Positions 30,588 through 43,472 are shown, counted from the stretch's first letter. The stretch is 64,000 nucleotides of DNA from Phytophthora colocasiae (GCA_018806915.1 JAGKQI010000047.1:372001-436000), one strand, 5' to 3'. The notes: a model not told the origin generated them from the sequence alone. Numbers and translations are program-made.

Positions 30588-31530
30588 CCCTTTAGCTATA
30601 GGGGTCCACTGAGACCCGTACAAAAGCAAAGCTAATTGGTTATAAATGCGCTTGATTTAGGGAAAGGTCACCAGTGAGTCGCCCACTGAGACCTCTACCG
30701 CGTGTTAGACAGGCCGCTAAATCTGACCGACAGAGCTATATAAGGTTTTCATCGAGCTTCGTGCACATCAACCCGAGCAACGACATGGATCCGCAGGACA
30801 GCGTAGAATGGGACGCCCTCGAGCAGCACATTGACAACATCGCGGTGGGGGCTCTAGTAGACGACTGGGATAGGACCCTACAAGAAGAGCATCAGCACGA
30901 GCTCGAGCTCGAGAACGGTACCGACGCACAACAGGCTGTAACTGACATGCAGAACGGATTGACGAGTTTCAGCAGTCTGTTAATGCCTTCTTGTGCAACG
31001 CCGACGGCGTGACACTACCATCAGCTCTTGAAGTCACTGGCGTTCGCACTCAGAGTGTTCATGCACCTAGCTCACTCGGCTGCACGTACATGGACTCCCT
31101 CAACACGCAGAATGGCCTCCATACTGCCGCCCCCGCGAGAGTCATCAAAAGCCTACCGTGATAACGCTAAATATGGGCTGTCCCCTTTGTTTGTGACGGT
31201 GGCATTTAGGCGGACTCTACTTACATGGACATCTGACGTGCTAGCTTCCAAAGGACAGCCAAAACTAACGGAAAATGAGTTCAACGCCTACGGCGGACTG
31301 GAGATCGCCATGAGTATCCGCCCTGTACCAAACGTAAGCGAGGGTTTCATGTCGAGTACTTTAGTGCATTTCACAACCAAGATGTATTCAGGGGGCGATC
31401 TTGAGCGCTGCGCGACTCACTGGATGTTGTTTGCCGCGCCGGAACCGATGGTCCTGTAGCATTTACGCGCAAACGAGCAAATAAGTCAATGGCTGGTGTA
31501 GAGGATAGATACGAGTCTCCTGTTGCTGCG
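30588..31530 (+). mobile_element. PiggyBac-like remnant 1 (left end and N-terminal transposase)
   Basis: TTAA at 30584-30587 is followed by CCCTTTAGCTATAGGGG, the CCC start and TTAA target typical of piggyBac. The repeat CACTGAGACC occurs in the first 120 bp. Coding fragments follow on the + strand. The right end is not found; the element is cut off by a Tc1-like remnant. Confidence 0.65.
30784..31460 (+). pseudogene. PiggyBac-like transposase N-terminal remnant
   Basis: From MDPQDSVEWDALEQHIDN at 30784 the frame is acidic, as at the N-terminus of these transposases, then stops at 31010. Another frame (31028-31459) carries AKYGLSPLFVTVAFRRTLLT and LTENEFNAYGGLEIAMSIRP. These match the entry of the DDE_Tnp_1_7 domain seen in the better copy at 46980-47500. 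No catalytic aspartates are left. Confidence 0.6.
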
Positions 31531-31539
31531 GCCGACTCT

Positions 31540-32270
31540 GGGATTTGTGCTAACGAGCGAGATATTGCTGGTACGCATGGGGATCCCATACAAGTTAGTA
31601 AATTTACCACTGCGACAAAATTATCATGCACTAATCCACATACAAAAATTCATATGCTCAGAATGATGGTTATTTTTTGTTATAACATTTTATGTAGGTG
31701 TTCCGGAACTTGCTACCTAGGCCACGCGTCGAAGACGAAGAACGCGGGCGAATTAAGGGTCTGCATGAAGCAGGATGATCTAACCGTGCTATTGCGCGTT
31801 TGGTGGGGCGCACGGACCAAACGGTTGCTCGGGCGATCAATCCGCCTCATCCAAAGAAGCCTAAAATGCAAGAGACGAGGCTGTTACAGAAGGCGGCAAC
31901 CGATGATTTCTTTGCCGCGCAACTTAAAGAGGAGACCAATACGTTTGTGCATGTGAGGGTATTAGAGCGAGTGGACTGGCTGCAGTATACCAAAATGGAC
32001 AATACACTAGACCTGACACCAGAGCACAAGCGAACCCGTTTGGAGTACGCCAAAACGTGGCCACTCAACCCCAGTAATGTTTAGACAAGTGTCATATTTT
32101 CGGACGAAAATAATGAAACCTCGATGGTCCAGATGGATACCAGAAGTACTGGCAAGGCCTACGGCTTCCTAATCGATAAACCGTGCGGCGGCAGAATGGT
32201 GGGGGCTCCCTAATGGTGTATAGAAGCTTTAATCGTGGTCGTAAGCCTGAGTTGGCTGTTCTTATTGGGA
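31540..32270 (+). pseudogene. Tc1-like transposase remnant 2
   Basis: TTTGTGCTAACGAGC and GATATTGC near 31546 match the inner part of the long terminal repeats of the element at 2721-3976. Downstream fragments read EDEERGRIKGLHEAG, ARLVGRTDQTVARAI, ERVDWLQYTKMDNT and, after a stop, VIFSDENNE with the first catalytic aspartate region. It is older than the other two family members and has several stops. The right end is lost at a copia fragment. Confidence 0.7.
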
Positions 32271-32289
32271 AACAAAACTCTAACCACTA

Positions 32290-32774
32290 CGTGTACACAC
32301 TCTCTGAGTGCGAACTGCTCGGATACGTCAAGATCGGTTACTGATTACGTGTTTCAGCTGAATGGCGGATTCAAAAGCAAGATGCAGGCGTCCGTGACGG
32401 ATGATATCTGCTAGTCAGAGCTGATGGCTGCGGGTACATGCGACTTACTTTGGGCGAGGAATCTGCTCAAGGAGCTGAAGTTCAAGCCAGAAGTTAGGAA
32501 GCTGGTGATGACGGCTATTTATGTTTGTTCCGACGCCGGCAATTTCGACGGCGTGAAGCGCTACGCTAAGAAGGGTCGGAATATTGCGGAGCTGGTGATG
32601 AAGAACAAGGTGGACATCGAATACGTCTCGACGGAGGATAACGTCGCTGACATGTTCACCAAGGCACTAGGCCCGCAGCGATTCGAGAAGTTGCAAGTGG
32701 GACTCGGGGTGAAGGATGTTGAAGGCGCTAAGGAGCGTCAGAACCCAGAGGACACGATGGCCAAGGCGTCGTAA
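32290..32774 (+). pseudogene. Copia RNase H C-terminal remnant
   Basis: Fragments TDYVFQLNGGFKSKMQASV, SELMAAGTCDLLWARNLLKE and IEYVSTEDNVADMFTKALGP match the RNase H and tail of a copia family different from copia 1-3. Stops interrupt it. It abuts copia 3 directly. Confidence 0.7.
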
Positions 32775-32785
32775 AGCGTCGAAGC

Positions 32786-33690
32786 GTGTGTCTGGCCAAG
32801 AGCCAGGAGAATGAAGCTGCGGTCAAGCAGTACATGGCCAAGAGCCAAGCCGTTGACACGGTGGTCGAGCAGTGCGTGGCCAAGACCCACGACGCCGACT
32901 CCGAGCCTTCTCCTGACTCCTCGGACGACGAAGTCCTCGACGCAAGCCCACCCAAGGTTCCCCGGCCACCCTCGCCCACGCCGTCCGAACAACTGCTCTC
33001 CGACAAGGGCACTCTGCCTCTGGGTAGTGAGGAGGACGCCGACTCGCTCGACCCCGCTGCCCAGCCCAAGGCTCCTGCTACGTCGTCGGATGCTGCCTCG
33101 GATTCTTCCTCCGGCAACTCCTCTGCGGCGCTGCCTCAGGACGGTAAGGCGGCCCAATCGAAGGCCGCGGCCAAGCCCCCTGCCAAGTCCTTTGCTGACA
33201 CAAAGCGGGACAAGGAAAGACGCCGAGCAATGCTTCAAGAAGTCTTGTGCTAAGCACCGAGCGGCCAAGAAACGTGCAGCCCGCAAACCGAGCTCGCACC
33301 AAAGACGCCGCATGGAGCGCAAAACTAGATCGTTCCTGATCGATACGATTGACGATGCACACGTGCTCTCGTCGAGGGGTGCGCGGCCGCATTCGCCATC
33401 TACCAGAAGCTGCGTGACCGCTACGAAGGTTCCACTGCTCACGGAGATCCCTACTACATCAATCACTATCTGATGACGATCAAATACGAGGAGGGCTCCG
33501 ACCTCATGGGTTTCTTCCTCGAGTTCGAGCATGCACTCAAGGGTGCGGCTGAGGCGACTGGGATCGTGATGAATGACGAGCAAAACTCTCTCCACCTCTA
33601 CCATGCCATGCTCAGCTCCTGGAAGCCGGACCTTGCCATCTGGAAAGGAAGCAAGAAATTCATCCCGTACACCACCTCAAAAACAACATC
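32786..33690 (+). pseudogene. Copia 3 gag remnant
   Basis: An acidic stretch (DSEPSPDSSDDEVLDASPP) is followed, after frame changes near 33250 and 33376, by the gag core (YQKLRDRYEGSTAHGDPYYI, TIKYEEGSDLMGFFLEFEHA, SWKPDLAIWKGSKKFIPY). The first 60 or so residues present in copia 2 gag are missing. A short repeated AKSQ peptide occurs at its start. Confidence 0.75.
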
Positions 33691-36600
33691 GAGTGGAAGG
33701 TGCTTGACGACTACGCCAAACGCAAGTACTTTATCGCGAAGGGGAGCCCTGAGTCCACCCTGACCGCTAGCGAAACTGCGCTGAAGGCGGTTCCGACTCC
33801 CGTGCCACCACGACAAGGATCGATTCGTCAACCCGTCACCTGTTCCTACTGTCAGCGTGCCAACCACGTCATCCGCGACTGCCGTGTGCTGCAGAAACAT
33901 CTACGAACGGGAACGGTGAAAGAAGGCACAGTCCTACCTGTCAACTTTGCCATCATTGATCGCAAACCGCGTGACGATGCCAACACCTTCCCAGCGAAGC
34001 ACCCTCGTCAGAATCACCAAGATGATCGCCAACGCCCTGGTCCACCCCGTACGGACAATGGCTACAAGGCTCCTGATATCTATGATCGCTTTGGCAACCC
34101 TGTGAGCTTTCACGACCTCCAACGCCAGATCAACTCGCATGGTCGCGAAGCCGGTCTGATTGCTTTCACTGCTTCGGTGTCTCCAGCGATTGGTCTCTCT
34201 GCGACCACCATCCCACCTCTTGACCCCATCTGGACTGTGGACTCTGGCTGCACGCGTCATGCTGCCTACCAAGCATCGTGGTTCAAGGAGATCTGCCCAT
34301 ACGCCAGCTCCATCATGGTTGGAGGAAAGCAGCAGCTGCCCATCCAAGGGATTGGTGACGTGGTCCTCCACGTGTCCGACACCAGTGGCGTGCAACGTGA
34401 ACTTGAACTTCGCGATGTGCTGTACATCCCGGATATGCAGTTCAGCCTACTGTCCATCGCCCAGCTACTAAAGATTGGCATTCGCGTCGTTTTCAACTCA
34501 CTGCGCCAATGCACCTTCGTGGGAAAGGGATTCAAGATGCATGTCCATCTGTCTCCTGACATGGATCTCTTCCAAGTCAAGGCTCATGCGCCACCGCCAA
34601 TGCCGCCTAAGGCACTTGTGGCTGAACCTACTGCGGACGATAATTCCGCTCAAGCCCTAGTGGCTCAACCAGGTATGTATCCTACTGTTTTACTTTGGCA
34701 CAAAGACTTGGTCGTCCTAACTTTCGTTCCTTGCAGACATATGTCTAAGGACCAAGCAGCTCCAGAGCTAGCATTCTCTCAGGCATCTGGCATCCAGAAA
34801 TACTTCTGTCCATCATGCATCTTTGCTAAAGCACATCGTGCTCCATTCAATAGCCATGTCGAGCGTGCCAAGGCACCTCTTGAAAAGGTTCATTCTGATA
34901 TCAACGGTCCTCTACCTTATCCCAGTCTTAGCGGGGCTCACTACTTCATCACTTTCATTGACGACTACTCGCGATTCAGGCACCACTATGTTGTGCACAA
35001 CAAGTCTGATCTATATGAGTGCTATGAAAACTTTCGCAAGGCAGCAAAGAACCGCTTCAACACTGTAGTCGGTACCTTAGAGGCCCAGCTGAATCAATAT
35101 GACCCCGAGATTTCTCGGCTTCAGAGCGATAATGGTAAAGAGTACGAAAAACTTGGCAGACTTATCTTCGATAAGTACGGCACCCATGCTCAGTTTACCA
35201 ACGCCTATACTCCACAGCAGAATGGAGTTGCAGAACGCCGCATGCGCACTATTCTCGAGCGCGTCCGGGCTCTCATTAATGGTGATCTACTACGTCAGTT
35301 GTGGGGGGGAGTGCTGCCAATATGTCACCCACCCCATCAATGTGACCCCTAGCAGTGTGTTGCCACCAGGAGTCACACCCTATGAACTCTGGCATGGACG
35401 GAAGCCCTCCCTGCAGTATGTAAAGGTGTTTGGAGGTGCAGCATTTGCGCTGACCCCAGAAGCACACCGCAACAAACTTGAGTCTCGTGCCAAATTCTGC
35501 ATGTTTCTCGGCTTGCCTCAAAACAAAAAAAGGCTACCGACTCCTGAGTACAACGGAGAACAGAATTATCTACAGCCGTGATGTCACTTTCAAAGAGAAC
35601 ACATTCCCTACTCTGACATCCCTCGAGCGTGCCACTCCTGACCCTCTTAACAATGTCCTACCTGTCCACAAAGAACTTCTACCACCTCTCAGTGCTCTAC
35701 TCAAACGCAACCAAGCCTCTTTAGTGGCCGCGTCCGACGACACCGTTCTTCCTACACAGAAGCGCTCGAAAGTGGAGATCCCGTCCACCTACTCAAAGGC
35801 TTTACTGCTTAAAGAGCCTATCGATCTAGAGGAGGAGCAGGTTACTCATGACACGGTCATCACACTCTTAGCAGCTCGCTACGCCCCGAACCCAAGACAT
35901 GCAAAGCCGCCATGAGCTCTCATCACGCATCTGACTGGCATGCTGCGGCTCTCTCCGAGTATCACTCGCTACTGGAGAACCGCACTTGGTCCCTCATTCC
36001 TCGCCCTCGCAACCGTAAGGTCCTGCAGTGTCGATGGGTCTTTGTTCGTAAGTGCGATGAAAATGGTCGCGTCGTTCGTTTTAAAGCACGCTTAGTCATC
36101 AAAGGGTTCCAGCATAAACACGGGATAGACTATACAGAGATATTTCCCCCGGTTGTGCGCATGGAAGTCCTACGACTCCTGCTTACCCTAGCGGCTATCC
36201 TCGATTACGAGATTGAGCAGATGGATGTAAAGACTGCATTTGTCAACGGCGACTTAGACGTTGACATCTTCATGGAGCAGCCCGAAGGTCTTCAATCTAA
36301 AGACCACCCGGACCTCTTCTGTAAACTTGGTAAGAGCCTCTACGCCCTCAAGCAGGCTCCCAGGGTCTGGTATCACACCTTCGCTCGCTACCTCGAAGAA
36401 CTCGGTTTCAGTCGCTCGTCAAGGATCGTTGCGTGTTTTACAAACTGATTTTCAACGCAATTTGTTATATCTCGGTTTACGTCGACGACTTGTTGATCAT
36501 CTCGCCATCCAAGCAAGTTATTGCTACGGTGAAATCGGCATTACACTCTAAGTTCCACATGATCGATTTAGGGGGAGTATCCTACCTACTTGGTTGGACC

Positions 36601-37466
36601 ATCGAGAGAAACAGAATCACTTGCTCTATCGTTATCCACCAGACTAGCTACGCTACCAAAGTTCTGGATCGGTTCTCAAGGCTAAATTGCCACCCCAAAA
36701 GCGTTTCTATTGCTCAGAAGCTGAGTACCGCTGATTGCCCTGACAACGAAGCCGACAAGGCTGAAATGGCTGCAAAACCATACCGTGAAGCTGTTGGAAG
36801 TTTCATGTACCTGATGACCGGCACTAGACCCGATCTCGCCTATTTCATTAGAGAAGTGAGTCAGTATCTGGCCAACCCTGGCAAGCCGCACTGGCGAGCA
36901 ATCAGACATGGTCTACACTACCTTAGCGGTACACGCACCTATGACATTACTCTAGGAGGAGACGAAAACTTAGAGCTTCTACAGTCAGATGAATATCTCA
37001 TGGCTTTTACAGACTCGGACTACGCCCAGTGCACTGACACTCGAAGATAGATTAGTGGATACATCAGTATGTTCTGCAACAGTCCCATCAGTTGGGTATC
37101 GCGTAGACACCACACAGTCGTTCTCTCAACGACTGAGGCAGAGTACATTGCGCTTTGCTACTGTATGCAAGAGCTCATCTTCATTAAACTGCTGCTTAGA
37201 GAAATTGGCTATGAAAGCACGAAACCCACACTAATCCTAGAAGACAACCAAAGTTGCATTAAAATATGCAATAACCCCGAGTTGCATGGACGCAGTAAGC
37301 ACATCGACATTAAATACTTCTTCGTCCAGGAGAAGTATCTCGAAAAGAGTTCTCTATTATGTACTGCAATACAAGTGAAATGTGTGCGGATATCTTTACG
37401 AAAGCACTTGCAAAACCATCATTTCAAAAAGTGAGAGATATCTTCAGAGTTACAACTAAGAGCTAA
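33691..37466 (+). pseudogene. Copia 3 pol remnant
   Basis: The longest intact piece (to 35352) contains the knuckle CSYCQRANHVIRDC, protease IWTVDSGCTRHA and the integrase core (VHSDINGP, QSDNGKEYEK, NGVAERRMRT). After frame changes near 35310, 35535, 35905 and 36430 come reverse transcriptase (MDVKTAFVNGDL, YALKQAPRVWY, YVDDLLI) and RNase H (AFTDSDYAQCTDTRR, then a TAG at 37048, STTEAEYIALC, EDNQSC). A last frame change precedes the end MCADIFTKALAKPSFQ. It stops at 37466. Confidence 0.82.
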
Positions 37467-37509
37467 GTATCGGAGAAACAATAGAATGGCAGGCATGCAA
37501 TTTATTGTC

Positions 37510-38205
37510 CTCGATGTAAAGCGGATTGGATTGGGATCTATCTGCTCTTAAGATATCTATGCCTAAAGAGAAGGTAGCGAAGGACACGTAGCGCATCAAG
37601 GAAATGTTGGGACGTCGTCGAACGAAGCGGACACACTTGCAAAACTTCTCGGTAGTCTCCGGCATGTGGATACTTGCATACGCCAAGCATCACCGTTCAT
37701 TCAACGTGTCACATTATTGGCGAGAAAAGCGCCATGCTTCGGTGCGGTGGATGTGTCAGAGAAAGCGAAGGATGACTTGAAATGGTTTACTGATTATTAA
37801 CACCAGCAAGTTGAATGCAATTCCATTGTCAAGATTCACGCGACGACAGGAGTCCGGCAAATGGACGCCAGCGATCGTGGTCTTGTGCTTTGTTTCTGGC
37901 TTGGAGTAACTACGGGTCAAGCAGGAACCACCATGCGCAGTTGCTGCTTCGACTTCTCTGATTTTGCGAAGTACATCATAAACATCTATTCCTCGTCATC
38001 GCATGTGGCTGGTCAAAATAACGAAAAGGCTGGCGCAGGAAGCAGGGTGTGGCAGTCGACATCACACGCGACCAAGTTTTCTAACTCATGGTCACAGATG
38101 CAGCACATCCCGGACGGCTCTCGCGATCTCTCGCTTCTTTGGGCGCCAACCATGTACAGCATTATTCCCGCGCTTAGGCTCAATGGTTCGCGTGGTGCGA
38201 AATGA
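37510..38205 (+). pseudogene. DIRS-like retroelement remnant: RT thumb and RNase H
   Basis: Fragments GSLRHVDTCIRQASPFIQRV and VDVSEKAKDDLKWFTDY, then VRQMDASDRGLVLCFWLG and SSHVAGQNNEKAGAGSRVWQ, match the end of the reverse transcriptase and the RNase H of oomycete DIRS-like elements. There the motifs MDASD-GL and H-x-N-x-x-AD/AG-SR-W are typical. A stop near 37798 breaks it. It directly follows copia 3. Confidence 0.6.
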
Positions 38206-39134
38206 TGCGATATAGTCCCTGGCTCAAGCGACAACCACGTACACCAACACGGAGCAACTTGGCGCTTTTGCTGTTTATCTCTGGAGATATGGCATGAATT
38301 GCAGCCACACTGGAAATACGTACTCTACAATCTGCACAAAACTATGTGCTGTACGCTGGTACCATCGGAACCCAGCCGGATACGATCCTGGTGCTAACGC
38401 TAGCCATACCATATTATTAAAGGGAATTCGTCGCTTCACAGATCCATCGTCATGCAGCAACCCTGTCAGCGAACCACCTTCGAGCCATCTTCCAACGGAT
38501 GGATCTAACGAGGCCACGTGATCTGTTGTGGGGCGGGTTACCTCTCGGCTACTTTTTTCTACTTAGACGATCCGATTACCTCTTTATTGACAAACGACAG
38601 TACAGCTACATCTTCCGGCTGTCAGCAATCCGGTTTTTAATTCAAACGAGCAACTCGTGGCTCCTAGGTTGAAGAATGTGGGGATCACGCTGACCGGCGC
38701 GAAAAACACAATCAGTTTGGGCGAGAGGAAGTGCGCTATCACTACAAGTCGACTGACAAGATGATTTGCCCCTCCGAGCTGCACGATGGATACATAAATA
38801 AAGTGGTAATATTTTTCGGAACGGAATTGGAAGGTCCCGAGAAAAGGCGGAGTATCGGCGAAAGATATATCTACAGTGATCAAGATGACAGCTTTAGACT
38901 TTGGTGTGGACGAGACATGATTTTCAACACACTCAGTTCGATTCGGTGGTGCCACCGCGTTGATAAACACTGGTGCCGATCCACTGGTCATAAAACTGCT
39001 ACGTCGATGATTTTCGAACGCGTTCGAAGAGTATCCAGTCCTACCTTCAAAAAGGGTCTGCAAAAGCTGTTTAAGAGCGTGTGCTTGAGTGTGGTGATTG
39101 AGAGGAACTTCTCCACGCAAAAAAGTGTGCACTA
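38206..39134 (+). pseudogene. DIRS-like tyrosine recombinase remnant
   Basis: Reading frames carry ICTKLCAVRWYHRNPAGYDP and LLKGIRRFTDPSS, a recombinase core-binding pattern. Further on, FSTHSVRFGGATALINTGAD and FSNAFEEYPVL hold the H-x-x-R and catalytic Y expected of a tyrosine recombinase, in different frames with several stops. Together with the upstream RNase H this points to a DIRS-type element, which uses a recombinase instead of an integrase. Confidence 0.6.
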
Positions 39135-39139
39135 AAGCG

Positions 39140-39495
39140 TCTCAAGCCGAGCTTGGTCGCGCATCTATTCTTCAATGCCCGCAACGACTGACAGCAATGC
39201 TTCTGGCCTAATTAGACGGGAGAAGAATCCTGCGTTGCTAGTCTACAAGTACGACAAGTCTACCGCTCCCGAAACATGGATATAAGTGAACGCCACGGAT
39301 TTGGCATTGGTATCTGGAAGAAAATCGATCCGGTATAGCTTTAAACCGCGATGCTAATATATGACAATTCGAAAAGGTGACTCAATAACAAATTGGTAAT
39401 GCGATTTCTCGAGCACTACTTTAGGTTAGTGTGCCGATTCAAGCACCATCGTGTTGCTTCTCGAGACTACAGCGGAGATTGGGCAGATAAAGCCT
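39140..39495. other. Gap before the piggyBac pair
   Basis: About 350 bp without a recognisable gene or repeat, ending at TTAA (39496-39499). Confidence 0.4.
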
Positions 39496-39740
39496 TTAAC
39501 CCCCTGGTTCCCGACGTCATAACTTACGCCATAGCTAATCCATTATGTCGTAACTTACGACATAGTGGGTGTGACAATAGAAAATGTGCTTGGCAATACT
39601 TTATTCAAGATAAATGAACCGATATAAGTTGCGAGAGACTAAGTTGACATTGAACAGAAACCCAACAGGATTAGGTTGTGGGAATGAGATACGGACTCAA
39701 CGGGAAGTGTGACATGTAGACCAGATATGAACAACTAGCC

Positions 39741-42090
39741 ATGCCTGTCATTCTGGAAATTTGCTTGATGGCACGCATTCGGACGACGCAGCGTGGAAAG
39801 ACGGCTGCGGTGGCTGCAGCAGCAAGGGACATCGATTTTCGTCACCTGTGGAGGCAAGTACGGGGTGTTGGCTCGACAGCGAAGGGCCCGACTGGTATTG
39901 AAACTGAGTGGAGGTACGTGACTCCAGACGGCTTTGAGGTGTTCATCGGAGAAGATGCAGTCGTCATACAAGCGCTAGAATCTGGATTGTTGATAGATGA
40001 CGAATTTAAGGAGCAGATAGTTGAGTACAACGCCAGCGCCACGACAGAAGAAGCCGAGGACAGCGGTGTCCAAGCCTCGCAGATTGATACTACCGCGCAG
40101 CTATCTCAAGGCACTCTGGACGATCTATTTGGGTCTGAGAGTGACTCATACGTTGCTCTCTCGCAGGCTGCTGTGCCACGTGCGTTTGGTTTATCCTCTG
40201 AGGATCTTGAGGCCGCTGGGTCGCTGTGTGAAGTGGCTGCAAATCTTCAACTGCTCTCGAAGGCTTCTGCTGCTGAAAGTGAGACAGAGGCTGGCAATGA
40301 CCGTGTTAGTACTCCCGGACCTGTACTCCGACCACGCGCAAGCATAAAAAAGGACGTAAATTTTGTTCCGGAGGATGAAAATTTGAGCTCTTACGAGGGT
40401 TTCAGTTCTGGAGAGAGCGGTATCGGACACCAATGATGATGCTATAGCAGACACACCAAGCGATGATGATGTCTTGACTGACGACGACGCTCCGCACATG
40501 GACAACGCATTTGTCGAGTCACTTTTGATAGGAAAAGGCGGCTTCAACAAAAAGGAGTTGGAAGCCCGATCGAGTGCTCTACGAGCAACTAAATGGACCC
40601 CCGTGTCATCCCCGTTTGAGGAGGCGTCGACTGCGCACCCGCGTATGAATGGAGAAGAGGCTCAACCTGTGCAGGAGCTGCGAAGTGTTTGTCACTCACC
40701 ACTCCTAACGCTATTCTACTTGATGCCCAAGTCTCTGTGGGTGGCGATCAATGTTGAGACGAATCGGTACTGTTCGCAACAGATAACGAAACGAGCCCGT
40801 GCCATTCACGTCAAGCAGAGCGACAGGACGGCCGAAAGCGTAGCGCAGATCCGACGCCGGCTATTAGCAAAACCGGCGTATCAGACACATGAGATTCTTC
40901 AAGTGCTGGGGCTACTCATCGCGCAGATGCTCTGTCCGCAGATTCGGCGTTTTGCGGCGCGTTGGTCCATTACGGAGGACTGAGCAGTTCCAGCAGGAAC
41001 ATTGGGACGCTTCATGGGGAAAAATAGGTGCCAGGACATTCTCCGGGACCTCCATTTTGTGGATAATAAGGGCGAGCGCTCACGTGACAAGCTGTGGAAA
41101 CTTCGGCCGATTGTGAACAAACTCCAGGAGCGTTTCTTGGCAGGTTGGACTCTTCCAGCAGTATTTTCGTTCGACGAGGGAGTTCTGCCGTCCACTTCGA
41201 GGAGAAATACAACGAGAATGTTCATGCCGGATAAGCCGCATCGCTACGGCTCAAAAATGTTTATGGTCTGTGATGCTAGAACTGCGTATTACCACAGGTA
41301 CTGTATTTTTAATTTATGTCATCACTTATGGTCTGGGGTCTCAAAGCTAACAATCTATGTCATAACTTGCTAGATTCGAGATGTACGCAGGGAAACGGCA
41401 CAGTGGCGACACTGGAGACACTTCATTTGACCAAAAGACGGGTGCTGCCGCCGTCGTCCGGAACTTGAGGATCGTCCTTGCCGAGAATCGCCGCCGCACA
41501 TGGCACTTGGTCGTGATTGACCGGTTTTCCTCTTCAGTTCTGCTTGCGATTGAGCTGTTGGGGATGAGCGTGGGACGATCATGACAGATAGACAGGGCTA
41601 GGACAAGAACGTCAAGCAACACGCAGAAAGTATCCCTCGTGGTGCATTCACGTTTTCCCGCTGTGCCGACATCCCAACCATGGTAGCCTACCACTGGTGG
41701 GACAGCAAACCCGTTCACTACTTGTGTACGGGGTCTGTGATGTCTGAGTCTACCATCAACAGGAATGTGAAGCGCGTGGGGCCTATCACGGTGTTATGTC
41801 CTGCGGCTGTTACGGATTACCAGCGCTAGATGGGCGGGGTTGATGTGCACGATCAACGCCGCCTCCAGAAATTCTCGTTGCAGACTTCTACCAAGTTCCA
41901 GAAGTATTAAATGAGCTTGTTTCTTGGCATAGTGGACCTGGCATGTGTGAACGCTTTTTATTTACCACAAAGAGACTGAAAGTCTTGCTGGGACTCAAGC
42001 GATGACTCGTGGAGACTGGTATTGCGTCCTGCAGAATCAACTTCTTCAGTTGAAGGCTGAAGACTTTGCAGGAGTCATTATGACACCACT
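39741..42090 (+). pseudogene. PiggyBac-like transposase 2, N-terminal and catalytic parts
   Basis: The ATG is at 39741. An N-terminal domain reads FRHLWRQVRGVG, WRYVTPDGFEVFIGEDAVVI and is shared with element 3. An acidic region follows, then a frame change near 40430 into the catalytic domain: FYLMPKSLWVAINVETNRYC, LGLLIAQMLCP, FSFDEGVLPST (first D), an intron at 41298-41373, EMYAGKRHSGDTG, VVIDRFSSSV (second D), and after a stop MGGVDVHDQRRLQK (third D). Several stops (40981, 41827, 41908) break it. The tail LQNQLLQLKAEDFAGVIMTP runs into the nested insertion. Confidence 0.82.
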
Positions 42091-42353
42091 ATCTCATTGC
42101 CATAAAGGCAAACATGTATTGTGCCTTTACGCGTTGTGGCTAAACCACAGGCTAAATCGTTGTTTTAGCAAATCTCAAAGATGTATTCAACGTTAAGTTA
42201 GAGCAAGCCATCTTCGAATAAACATTGAATAAATGTCTAAAGTGAAGAGTTAAGGTTATTTTGAGGCCGATATCGTTGAATGGCTGTAGTAAAAGCGTCA
42301 AACCCACGTCTAGAATACTCTAACACTCTCCTTCAGTCAGAGTTAACAGCAAG

Positions 42354-43472
42354 ATGACAATTTCAATTGACATGCGTTGGCGGTCTATCGTTCTAACGTA
42401 CCTCTACGATATAGACCTAACAGTTGTAGCGTCAGTGATGGGAGTTTCTACACGGTCAATTTCGCGATGGGGTTTGCTCTTCAGGCGCCGTGGAAACGTC
42501 ATGCCTAACGTACCAATTAAACGAAAGACACAGTGGCCTCTTCAATGCATCAAGTTTGTCAAAGGGTTTGTGGAGGAACATCCCTGTTTCTATATCGAGG
42601 AACTCCAAGAAGCCCTTAAGACGAGATTTCCTGCTCTACCCAACGTTTCAACTGCAACAATTTGCAGAGCTTTGCGATTTGACCTTGGTCTCACGCGTAA
42701 AGTTCTAGCGAAGAGAGCAAGGGAGAGTGTTCCGGCCGAAATTGATGCGTACTACAAGAAGTTGGCCTCTTTTTACCGTGTTCCCGAACAATTGGTTTTT
42801 CTCGACGAGACTGCGAAAGATGGACGAGACGTACTTCGACGGTTTGCATGGTCAGCAAGGAACACTCCGGCTATTGTTCATCAGCCATTTGACAGAGGTA
42901 AATTTGTTTTTGTTGTTGGAAAAAACGAATTCTAAATTATTTTGTATTTTTAAGGTGATCGTGTTTCAATTCTAGCTGCAATGGACATTTCTGGTTTCAT
43001 TGCGTGGGAATCAACGCCAGGAACCTTTGACAGAAATCGATTTCATGAAGCCTTCCGAAAAACTGTTGCTCCTTTGCTAAATTACTATCCACTCCCACGG
43101 TATGTGTCGTGCTTTTTGAAGTCAATATTTTTCATATTTGACTAACATCTTCGGCTCAGATCGATTGTCATTCTTGACAATGCTAAAATCCACATGTATA
43201 GAGAGCTCGAAGAGCTAATCCATTCGACAGGAGCTCTTCTGTTCTTCTTACCGCCGTATTCACCTCAGCTAAACCCGATCGAAGTAGGATTCGGTCTATT
43301 AAAACGTTGGTTGACGTGTCACGCGCACCTTGCATTTCGTTTTGATGCGAAACGTACTTTAGACGTTGCCATGCGCAAATGTATGGATCCATCAAATGAA
43401 GAAAGTGGAAATCTGTATGGACATTGCGGCTATGAAAAATATGGTCTGAATAAAGATGTATTTTTCAAATAG
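42354..43472 (+). CDS. DD34E transposase with two introns, apparently intact
   Basis: Three exons (42354-42897, 42955-43099, 43160-43472) join to 1002 bases, 333 aa. The introns are 57 and 60 bp; both begin GT and end AG, and the second has a TGACTAAC branch. An N-terminal helix-turn-helix (LTVVASVMGVSTRSISRW) is followed by LVFLDETAKDGRD (D151), IVILDNAKIHMY (D236) and PPYSPQLNPIEVGFGLLKRW (E271). There are exactly 34 residues between the second D and the E, the Tc1/IS630 spacing. It would cut and paste at TA in the nucleus. The intact frame suggests recent activity, unlike the surrounding piggyBac gene. It is unrelated in detail to the 250-bp-repeat Tc1 family elsewhere in the window. Confidence 0.88.
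42898..42954 (+). other. Intron 1 of the DD34E transposase
   Basis: 57 bp, GTAAAT to TTTTTAAG. Splicing joins GACAGAG to GTGATCGTG in frame. Confidence 0.75.
43100..43159 (+). other. Intron 2 of the DD34E transposase
   Basis: 60 bp, GTATGT to GGCTCAG with a TGACTAAC branch. It joins the exon ending CCACG to ATCGATTGTC, just before the second catalytic aspartate. Confidence 0.8.

Larger units (their letters stand above)
32786..37466 (+). mobile_element. Copia 3: decayed Ty1/copia element related to copia 2
   Basis: Gag through RNase H can be followed on the + strand with eight frame changes and one internal stop. No LTRs or target duplication are recognisable. The block order and motifs match copia 2 closely, so it is an older insertion of the same lineage. 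Confidence 0.82.

Noticed and set aside
33078..33604. - strand frames over copia 3 gag
   Set aside because: Shadows of a gag sequence that aligns with copia 2.
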